A stretch of 18,880 bases of DNA, from the NCBI GenBank assembly GCA_964408165.1, contig CAYOYH010000013.1, positions 1-18,880 of the forward strand, read 5' to 3'. This stretch comes from CAYOYH01 sp964408165 (lineage in GTDB: Bacteria > Patescibacteriota > Saccharimonadia > Saccharimonadales > CAYOYH01). Shown here piece by piece: positions 14,748 through 18,880 of this stretch. The position numbers and the translations under genes are program-made. The notes below the pieces were generated by a model, which worked only from the letters and a program-made list of their open reading frames with translations, was not told the DNA's origin and did not search any database. The stretch's first letter is position 1; each line of letters opens with the position of its first letter.

Positions 14748-15326
14748 CTACTTCAGGCTCACCTCTACTCCACTACTAAATGCGCTATCGTGTAGTTTGG
14801 CTTTGGCTAGTTTCGTATCTTTTGGTACATCGAAAACAATTCTGCCAGTCACTGAATTACCGGGGTTGATTTCTTCAAGCCAAGTGTTGCCATCTACGTC
14901 CAGAGCAAACTCTGCTGACGAGTCATTATTATACTTCTGACCGGCTTCGTTAAATACAGTTTGGTTTGAGCTAAGGAAAGTCTGTGGTGCATCGCCAATG
15001 TTTTTAACTGTAATATTTAGGATGCAAAATTCACCCTGTGCCTCTTCTTGCAAGAACTCATTATTGCCGAGCACTGTTTTGCCGCAATCCATCGATTTAA
15101 CGACAAACTCAAACTTGCCGTCCCGTACCGCATCGCCAATCCCGGCAACTGCAGCAACTTCTTGGTTCGCCTCAGTTGCACCGTCTGAGACAGCTGGTGT
15201 AACTGTGTCTATACCTATGCCTGTATCTGTATCTGTATCTGTATCTGTATCCGTGCCACCAGCAATAGCTACTATTACGATGAGAATTATAAATCCTATA
15301 ATTCCGTATTTAATTTTGCCCTTCAT
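14748..15326 (-). CDS. Membrane-anchored DUF4352-type (telokin-like) protein
   Basis: A 192-residue exported protein: a short basic N-terminus, one hydrophobic segment (about residues 7-23), a Thr-Asp linker, then a beta-rich domain. The domain has the DUF4352/telokin-like pattern: GKFEFVVKSMDCG, EFCILNITVKNIGD, QTVFNEAGQKYNNDSS and a terminal GRIVFDVP. Cys81 and Cys101 could form a disulfide outside the cell, where thioredoxin-type chemistry would matter. There is no lipobox Cys, so it is probably an uncleaved anchor. The linker is coded by five copies of a 6-bp repeat. The ATG has a near-perfect AAGGAGGT 6 nt upstream. A terminator-bearing leader precedes it. The molecular function of this family is unknown. 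Confidence 0.75.
   Translation of the reverse strand: MKGKIKYGIIGFIILIVIVAIAGGTDTDTDTDTDTGIGIDTVTPAVSDGATEANQEVAAVAGIGDAVRDGKFEFVVKSMDCGKTVLGNNEFLQEEAQGEFCILNITVKNIGDAPQTFLSSNQTVFNEAGQKYNNDSSAEFALDVDGNTWLEEINPGNSVTGRIVFDVPKDTKLAKAKLHDSAFSSGVEVSLK
15222..15251. repeat. In-frame hexanucleotide microsatellite (TGTATC)5
   Basis: Five exact tandem copies of TGTATC (GATACA on the coding strand) encode the Asp-Thr linker of the DUF4352 protein. Changes in copy number alter linker length by two residues each without breaking the frame. Confidence 0.9.
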
Positions 15327-15370
15327 CTGAAGACCTCCTTAAGTTTAGTTGAAAGTATGAGTGCCCTAAT

Positions 15371-15397
15371 AAAAAAGGACACCCGCTCTTAGGTGTC
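15371..15397 (-). terminator. Leader terminator upstream of the DUF4352 gene
   Basis: On the minus strand GACACC and GGTGTC form a 6-bp stem around an 8-nt loop, followed at once by CTTTTTTATT. It lies 45 nt before the ATG it precedes, so it would stop transcription before the gene unless it is prevented from folding. Three bases of its 5' arm are shared with the closing stem of the leader structure, which makes attenuation possible. Confidence 0.6.
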
Positions 15398-15508
15398 TAA
15401 ACCGTCAACAGAGATAAATCCCTATTGTTTTCAAGCAAGTGCCCATTTTTGGGATTTATCTACTTGAAAATACACAGACATAAAAATATCTCTGTGAACG
15501 ATTTAGAC
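15398..15508 (-). ncRNA. Structured leader RNA, candidate attenuator or riboswitch
   Basis: Complementary segments in the minus-strand transcript are: closing stem P1 15498-15508 with 15395-15405 (11 positions, one mismatch); P2 15491-15496 with 15473-15478; P3 15451-15461 with 15412-15422 (11 perfect pairs); and 15463-15470 with 15428-15435 (8 perfect pairs). The last two interleave as an H-type pseudoknot. An alternative 9-bp pairing, 15487-15495 with 15408-15416, would exclude both P2 and P3. P1 overlaps the terminator stem by 3 nt. The likely transcription start falls at the 5' end of P1. The pairings are read from the sequence; a regulatory role and any ligand are inference. I match it to no known riboswitch class. 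Confidence 0.5.
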
Positions 15509-15514
15509 GATTCA

Positions 15515-15544
15515 GGTATAGCAAAAAAATACGGCTGACATCAA
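15515..15544 (-). promoter_or_regulatory. Promoter of the DUF4352 leader
   Basis: On the minus strand TTGATG (15539-15544) and TATACC (15515-15520) are 18 nt apart, and TGC directly precedes the -10 to give an extended -10. The predicted start, near 15508, coincides with the first paired base of the leader structure. Confidence 0.55.
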
Positions 15545-15628
15545 TATTAAATGCTCTACCCTCTCTATCCTCTTAGCAAAGAATTGAATTTCGGGCGCTA
15601 TAGAGAAAAAGTTCTAGCTAGGAGATAC

Positions 15629-15668
15629 AAATTATACGTATATGACGGCCGTCATATACGTATAATTT
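15629..15668. repeat. 40-bp perfect palindrome in a divergent promoter region
   Basis: Two 20-base arms with no spacer are exact reverse complements, centred between 15648 and 15649 on GACGG-CCGTC and ending in AAATTATACG. It lies between the minus-strand DUF4352 promoter and the plus-strand cytochrome b5-like promoter. It could be an operator for a dimeric or tetrameric regulator, a cruciform-forming site, or the scar of a palindromic element. No spacer means it is a poor terminator. Confidence 0.9.
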
Positions 15669-15722
15669 ACGCTACCTCTCTGCACTCAATTATTATAATT
15701 TTCTGACGGCTGGAGCATTTAT

Positions 15723-15766
15723 TATAATCTAGACGGTTAGCCCCGATGCTTTAATCGGAGCTAACC
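15723..15766 (+). promoter_or_regulatory. Cytochrome b5-like gene promoter with 5'-terminal hairpin
   Basis: TATAAT at 15723-15728 predicts a start near 15735, exactly where a hairpin begins: 15735-15741 pairs with 15760-15766 and 15743-15747 with 15754-15758, with one C-A mismatch and a 6-nt loop. Such a cap could stabilise the ~170-nt leader. GGCTGGA (15708-15714) and TCCAGCC (15767-15773) could close it if transcription began upstream. No good -35 is seen. A second TATAAT lies at 15694-15699; ATTATAAT is self-complementary, so either strand could use it. Confidence 0.45.
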
Positions 15767-15905
15767 TCCAGCCTCTAGGCTCTAACTCGCACCGCATCAT
15801 TACTTCTGAGGGAGTGTGTTGGCGAAAGAACACTAGATTTGTTTGGCTTAGTAAAGAATGTGCTTAATCTCTGATGCAATTCATTAACTAATTCTAGGAG
15901 GGTTT

Positions 15906-16313
15906 ATGAACAAGGCAATTATGGCAGTAATCATTTTAGTTGTGGGGGTCGGGTTAGTTTTCGGTGGGGTTGTACTTTTCGGCTCTGAAGACGGAGCGCC
16001 CGCAACCACTCAGCAGGAGCTGGGCGGCGCAACAAAACCAGAAATAGTCACATTTACATCTGCCCAAGTCGCCACCCACAGCACTCAAGCAGACTGCTGG
16101 GCGATTATCGATGGTTTGGTCTATGACATCACCAACTACATCCCAATTCATCCTGGCGGTGATACAATTCTGCGTGCTTGCGGTACAGACGGCACATCAC
16201 TGTTCGCCTCGCGAACCACCGCAGAGGGTGAGCCAATAGGTGCTGGGACGCCTCATAGTTCCAATGCCCGTTCACAACTTGGTCAGTTTTTAATCGGTAG
16301 CTTAGAAAACTAG
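15906..16313 (+). CDS. Membrane-anchored cytochrome b5-like heme-binding protein
   Basis: A 135-residue protein with an N-terminal membrane segment (residues 5-25), a low-complexity linker and a cytochrome b5-like domain from about residue 47. The domain shows VATHSTQADCWAIIDGLVYD, then IHPGG with the axial heme ligand His82, and a probable second ligand His117 in PHSSNARS. Cys64 and Cys92 could pair in a disulfide, as the domain should lie outside the cytoplasm. It may bind heme for electron transfer or another hydrophobic ligand; no heme-synthesis gene is in the window. AGGAGGG lies 4 nt before the ATG. Its TAG stop overlaps the TAG stop of the convergent methyltransferase gene (CTAG at 16310-16313). 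The leader starts near a TATAAT about 180 nt upstream. Confidence 0.85.
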   Translation: MNKAIMAVIILVVGVGLVFGGVVLFGSEDGAPATTQQELGGATKPEIVTFTSAQVATHSTQADCWAIIDGLVYDITNYIPIHPGGDTILRACGTDGTSLFASRTTAEGEPIGAGTPHSSNARSQLGQFLIGSLEN

Positions 16314-17020
16314 CTACTAACTAGTGGCACAAAAATAAAGCCACTATGAATAGTCGTAACTACATCTTTTTGCGATTTTTTCGCAATTTCGAGAATATCG
16401 TAGCTTACTGGTATCACCATTTTCCCGCCGATTTTCAACTGCCCTAAAAGTGTTTCGGGCAGTTTGTCGGCCGAGGCACTGACCAGTATCCGGTCATACG
16501 GAGCTTCGCTGGGCAGCCCAAACTCCTCCCCCGCTTGGTGAAAACTAACTACCCCAACATTTCCAAGGTTTCCAGGATTAACGTTTCCAAGGTCGGACCC
16601 TGGAAACTTACTATGCAACATTTTTTCTGTTGCAAGGGTACAGCCCTTGCTACTGTTAGTTCTGTCTTTTTTATCATTTTTATCATTTCGGGATGGCTTG
16701 ATGATTCCTGCTGCTATGCAGTTTCCTCGCCCAAACTCTACTAACTCTGGAATCCGTTCCACGGCATAAACTCTGCCGTCTTTGCCAACGATATGCGCTA
16801 GCAGTGCCGTAGTCCAACCCGAACCCGAGCCAAGATCCAGCACCCTGTCGCCTTCTTGGACATCCAGCCACTCCAACATTTTTCGCACCGTATAGGGCTG
16901 AGAGATTGTTTGATCGTAACCAATAGGCAGTGCCGTATCACGCCGCCAATACTTCGCCACATCTGGTGGCAGAAAGTTTTTACGATTAACCAATTGAAAT
17001 GCTTTGTCGATACGACCCAT
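16310..17020 (-). CDS. pcm: Protein-L-isoaspartate O-methyltransferase with insertion
   Basis: PCMT uses S-adenosylmethionine to methylate isoaspartyl residues and so starts repair of aged proteins in the cytoplasm. From the ATG at 17018-17020 it has 236 residues. Seen are the substrate-site region PIGYDQTISQPYTVRKMLEWL, SAM motif I RVLDLGSGSGW (about residues 59-69), the post-I VYAVERIPEL, PYDRILVSASADKLP and GGKMVIPV. Between AAGI and NVGVVSFHQAG an insertion of about 47 residues (16562-16702) interrupts the fold; it is Lys/Asn/Gly-rich with direct and inverted DNA repeats. An upstream TTG at 17101 would add 27 residues, but AGGGTG sits 5 nt before the chosen ATG. Confidence 0.85.
   Translation of the reverse strand: MGRIDKAFQLVNRKNFLPPDVAKYWRRDTALPIGYDQTISQPYTVRKMLEWLDVQEGDRVLDLGSGSGWTTALLAHIVGKDGRVYAVERIPELVEFGRGNCIAAGIIKPSRNDKNDKKDRTNSSKGCTLATEKMLHSKFPGSDLGNVNPGNLGNVGVVSFHQAGEEFGLPSEAPYDRILVSASADKLPETLLGQLKIGGKMVIPVSYDILEIAKKSQKDVVTTIHSGFIFVPLVSS
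16562..16702 (-). repeat. In-frame repeat-rich insertion inside pcm
   Basis: The 141-bp insert holds a direct repeat TTTCCAAGGT (16561-16570 and 16585-16594), a 9-bp inverted repeat GTTTCCAGG/CCTGGAAAC (16569-16577 and 16600-16608), two adjacent hairpins (TGCAACA/TGTTGCA at 16615-16635 and CAAGGG/CCCTTG at 16634-16650) and a 9-bp tandem TTTATCATT near 16670-16688. It looks like intergenic DNA that has become coding, with lengths that keep the frame. Confidence 0.65.
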
Positions 17021-17143
17021 CACTGCACCCTTGCTTAACATGTACATTCTACACCCATCTCCAAGTTGTATTCGTAAAATATGTACCAGATGCAAGTTCA
17101 AATTCGCGCTGCACCCTACTCGACAATAAGGGGTTCGTATTTC

Positions 17144-17178
17144 GTGGTTAGTGGTTAGTGGTTGGTAGTCCGGAGTTC
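17144..17178. repeat. Heptamer tract, unit GTGGTTA
   Basis: Two exact GTGGTTA units, then GTGGTTG and two drifted units, keep a 7-bp register. The tract lies upstream of pcm. The stretch from 17102 to 17647 has no gene I can support; it holds this tract, the inverted-repeat island and the trxB terminator. Confidence 0.75.
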
Positions 17179-17316
17179 GTATGGCTGCAGCCTCTCCCTT
17201 GCTATCGATTAGTTTGAAGTTAGACGATAGACGACAGATGACAGATTCTAGAAGCTGGAGGCTGGAAACGCTATGCTTTTTCTTTTTTTGCGCCCCCTGC
17301 GTTTATTGCCGACACT

Positions 17317-17516
17317 AAAGAAAAACTGATTTGCTTGGTGGTTGTAGCTTTGCGAATCCACCGACAGGTGGAGAACGAGGACAGTCGAGCTGAAGGCGAG
17401 ACCGATTCGCTGTCCAGCGAAGAGTTTCCGCAAGTTCAGCAAAGCTATGACCGTCAAGCAAGTAATGTTTTTTGTCCGTGGAGGTGGTTTTGAGACACTT
17501 TTGCCATCAAAAGTGT
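17317..17516 (-). ncRNA. Possible structured RNA between trxB and pcm
   Basis: On the minus strand the order is a 9-bp hairpin with a 4-nt loop (17495-17516), then a long helix made of 17455-17461 with 17331-17337 and 17439-17447 with 17345-17353 around a symmetrical 7/7 internal loop, enclosing a 7-bp stem 17404-17410/17352-17358 and the hairpin 17357-17372. The 3' strand of the helix is followed within 5 nt by TTTTTCTTT, as at an intrinsic terminator. No known RNA (RNase P, tmRNA, SRP, 6S) is recognised. It could be a separate small RNA, a pcm leader or part of a mobile element. Confidence 0.35.
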
Positions 17517-17555
17517 AGCAGGGTGCGCTGCTGCCTCAGCGCCCTTTAGTTCTTT

Positions 17556-17582
17556 TCAAAAGAAAACACCCCTTTCGGGGTG
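17556..17582 (-). terminator. Intrinsic terminator of trxB
   Basis: On the minus strand CACCCC-GAAA-GGGGTG forms a perfect 6-bp stem with a GNRA tetraloop, followed by TTTTCTTTT. It lies about 65 nt beyond the trxB stop codon. Confidence 0.85.
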
Positions 17583-17647
17583 CTCTTCTAGATTCTAGAA
17601 TCTGTCGTCTATCGTCTAACCCCAGCGGACAGGCTTTGAGAAGGAAG

Positions 17648-18583
17648 TTAGTCTTCAAGGTGTTCGCGTATTTTCAGTGCCGCGGTAGCGCCTTCGCCTA
17701 CGGCGGAGGCTATTTGCATGGTAGCACCAGAGCGGACATCGCCAGAAGCAAATACCCCTTCCATATTTGTCATTAGATTTTCGTCTGTTTTTATGAAACC
17801 TTGGTCATCTAGCTCGACATCGGTGTCTTTAAGAAATTTAGTGTTGGGATCAAGTCCTACGAAAATGAAAACACCATCGATGGCGAACTCTCGTTCTTCA
17901 CCAGTTGCTTTGTCGGTACCGATAACTTTATTGACCATGTTGTCCTCGCCAGCAGTAATCTCGTCAGTCGTAACACCGAGGTGAACAGTAATCTTATCTT
18001 CCTTTTCCAGCTTCTCAATAAGTACACCCGAGGCTTTTAGTTCGGAGCGAACCAGCATGTCTATTTTGCTGGCAAAACGGGTCAAAAACAGCGCTTCTTG
18101 AACTGCTGAATTACCACCGCCAACTACTACCAAGTGCTTGTCTTGATAAAAAGCGCCGTCACAGGTAGCGCAATAATGCACTCCACGTCCGTAGTATTCT
18201 GTTTCGCCTGGTACGCCTATTTTGTGGTAATCGCTTCCTGTGGCTATCAGTACCGCTTTGGCCAAGTAATCGCCATTATTAAGAGTTTCCACCCGTATTC
18301 GATCGCCTTCTTCTTTGAGCCCTTTGACTTCGCCCAGTTCAATCTTGGCTCCAAACCGTTCGGCCTGCGCCTGCAACTTCTGTGCCAGCTTCAAACCCTC
18401 GATGCCTTTTTCAAAACCAGGGTAATTATCTACCATATCAGTAATGGCTGCCAGGCCGCCAATAACGCCTTTCTCCAGCAACACGGTGTCGATTTTTTCT
18501 CTAGTGGTGTAGATGGCGGCAGCCAAAGCTGACGGCCCAGCGCCAATCATTACTACATCATGTTTTTTTACATTTTCAGACAT
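17648..18583 (-). CDS. trxB: Thioredoxin reductase-like flavoprotein disulfide reductase
   Basis: A 311-residue cytoplasmic FAD enzyme of the low-molecular-weight thioredoxin reductase family, which passes electrons from a nicotinamide cofactor to thioredoxin. Visible are the FAD-binding VMIGAGPSALAAA (residues 11-23), ATGSDYHKIGVPGE, the redox-active CATC (Cys138 and Cys141), the second dinucleotide motif VVGGGNSAVQEA, and the C-terminal FAD motif GVFASGDVR. The NADPH-specific HRRxxxR block of classical enzymes is degenerate here (MLVRSELKAS), so cofactor preference may differ. The ATG follows AAGGGA by 8 nt. It appears to be monocistronic, with an extended -10 promoter and a strong terminator. 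Exported Cys-pair proteins are encoded nearby, but a link is speculative. Confidence 0.92.
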   Translation of the reverse strand: MSENVKKHDVVMIGAGPSALAAAIYTTREKIDTVLLEKGVIGGLAAITDMVDNYPGFEKGIEGLKLAQKLQAQAERFGAKIELGEVKGLKEEGDRIRVETLNNGDYLAKAVLIATGSDYHKIGVPGETEYYGRGVHYCATCDGAFYQDKHLVVVGGGNSAVQEALFLTRFASKIDMLVRSELKASGVLIEKLEKEDKITVHLGVTTDEITAGEDNMVNKVIGTDKATGEEREFAIDGVFIFVGLDPNTKFLKDTDVELDDQGFIKTDENLMTNMEGVFASGDVRSGATMQIASAVGEGATAALKIREHLED

Positions 18584-18617
18584 TACAAATTTCCCTTTTT
18601 AATTTCTTTCGAGGCTT

Positions 18618-18626
18618 AGTATAGCA
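18618..18626 (-). promoter_or_regulatory. trxB extended -10 promoter
   Basis: TGC-TATACT on the minus strand, within TTTGCTATAC, is the same 10-mer core seen before the DUF4352 leader (minus strand, near 15515-15524). The leader is about 28 nt with AAGGGA. No good -35 is seen. Confidence 0.5.
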
Positions 18627-18685
18627 AACTGGGTGTTTAAATGTATGCTTAACATTCTTTGCGACAGCTCCATTTAATGTTTTTA

Positions 18686-18699
18686 CCGACACTAAAGAA
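18686..18699. repeat. 14-bp direct repeat, second copy
   Basis: CCGACACTAAAGAA occurs here and at 17309-17322, on either side of trxB and its terminator. The first copy lies just past the U-rich end of the possible structured RNA. Origin unknown. Confidence 0.6.
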
Positions 18700-18700
18700 C

Positions 18701-18783
18701 GGTGGGAGTTGGGAGGAGTTAGAGCCTAGAGCTTGGAGCTTGGAGTCCGCTGGACAGCGGAGGAGTTTCTTGCTTCCTGCTTT
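18701..18783. repeat. Heptamer tract, units GGTGGGA to GAGCTTG
   Basis: Units of 7 bp run in register from GGTGGGA through GAGCTTG (twice exact) and pass directly through the hairpin CCGCTG-GA-CAGCGG (18747-18760) without losing phase. AGGAGTTTC follows the hairpin; a similar hairpin-plus-AGAGTTTC is at 17406-17429. Confidence 0.7.
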
Positions 18784-18802
18784 TTTTATCGTCCACCCTA
18801 CG

Positions 18803-18865
18803 ACATTTAGCATTTAGGCATTTAACATTTGGGCATTTGGCTTCTAGATTCTGCCGTCTAACTCC
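18803..18865. repeat. Heptamer tract, units CATTTRN and YCGTCTA
   Basis: CATTT-containing units with 7- to 8-bp spacing run to 18840, then pass into TCTAGATTCT and CCGTCTA units that also occur at 17589-17620 and 87-125. The shared unit order across distant gaps suggests whole blocks are copied. Confidence 0.65.
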
Positions 18866-18880
18866 ATCCCCTGTGACATT

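Larger units (their letters stand above)
17219..17620. repeat. Hairpin-rich island bounded by inverted heptamer repeats
   Basis: The 19-mer GTTAGACGATAGACGACAG (17219-17237) is repeated exactly in inverted orientation at 17602-17620. Inwards, both ends continue as 7-bp units ending in AGATTCT and AGAAG-type units, but one end has an extra AGATGAC unit. Inside lie several hairpins: 17357-17372, 17406-17421, 17495-17516, a bulged stem around 17520-17555 and the trxB terminator. It could be a small non-autonomous element with terminal inverted repeats or a chance product of dispersed heptamer tracts. I see no clear target-site duplication and no transposase. Confidence 0.55.

Noticed and set aside
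14686..14749. Inverted repeat AGACCGC/GCGGTCT between two convergent genes as a terminator
   Set aside because: The arms are 50 bp apart and no U-tract follows on either strand, so a terminator cannot be supported.
17021..17101. 27-residue N-terminal extension of Pcm from a TTG
   Set aside because: It lies before the conserved start and lacks a ribosome-binding site at the TTG; an ATG with AGGGTG upstream is available.
17248..17457. 69-codon minus-strand ORF in the island
   Set aside because: No ribosome-binding site, low complexity, and it crosses the hairpins and one terminal repeat. The same bases are better explained as structured or repeat DNA.

Overview
The window looks like a chromosomal segment of a small-genome bacterium of the Candidate Phyla Radiation (Patescibacteria). 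This rests on gene content, not on a marker gene: a transketolase split into two ORFs inside a lower-glycolysis/pentose-phosphate cluster, a K+-independent membrane pyrophosphatase, a membrane-anchored cytochrome b5-like domain, a DUF4352-type exported protein, leaderless-looking promoters and many TTG/GTG starts. TGA ends gatC and tktN, so the genetic code is not the recoded one of Gracilibacteria/Absconditabacteria. I cannot place it at class level; Saccharibacteria-like is a guess.

Layout. Almost everything is on the minus strand, so read from right to left. trxB (17648-18583) has its own promoter and intrinsic terminator. A hairpin-rich island (17219-17620) bounded by inverted heptamer repeats follows, holding a possible structured RNA. 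Next is a protein-isoaspartate methyltransferase with an unusual low-complexity insertion; its stop codon overlaps that of the plus-strand cytochrome b5-like gene. The divergent gap 15327-15905 carries a 40-bp perfect palindrome and, on the minus strand, a promoter, a pseudoknot-capable leader and an intrinsic terminator ahead of a DUF4352 gene: a candidate attenuator or riboswitch. A plus-strand glycerophosphodiester phosphodiesterase, the proton-pumping pyrophosphatase and a twice-frameshifted pyrE-like gene come next.

From 11239 down to 4545 lies the central-carbon cluster gapdh, rpiB, rpe, tktN, tktC, fba and a PfkB kinase. It covers the non-oxidative pentose phosphate pathway joined to lower glycolysis, the route expected where classical phosphofructokinase is absent. 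The kinase is tightly coupled to an unknown 409-aa protein, a previously unlisted 54-aa ORF and a LOG/SLOG protein, then uvrB and gatC.

The most unusual signal is in the gaps. Nearly every long intergenic stretch is built from degenerate tandem repeats with a strict 7-bp period. Unit sequences differ between tracts (ATACTTT, AGTATNN, TACTTCC, NYGTCTR, TAATTGC, AAATGNN, GTGGTTA, GAGCTTG), but the period is shared and whole units appear to be gained or lost. Several tracts are followed by a tiny hairpin that holds the next gene's Shine-Dalgarno sequence. The tracts resemble in style the heptanucleotide STRR repeats known from cyanobacteria, but here the unit drifts and the period is kept.
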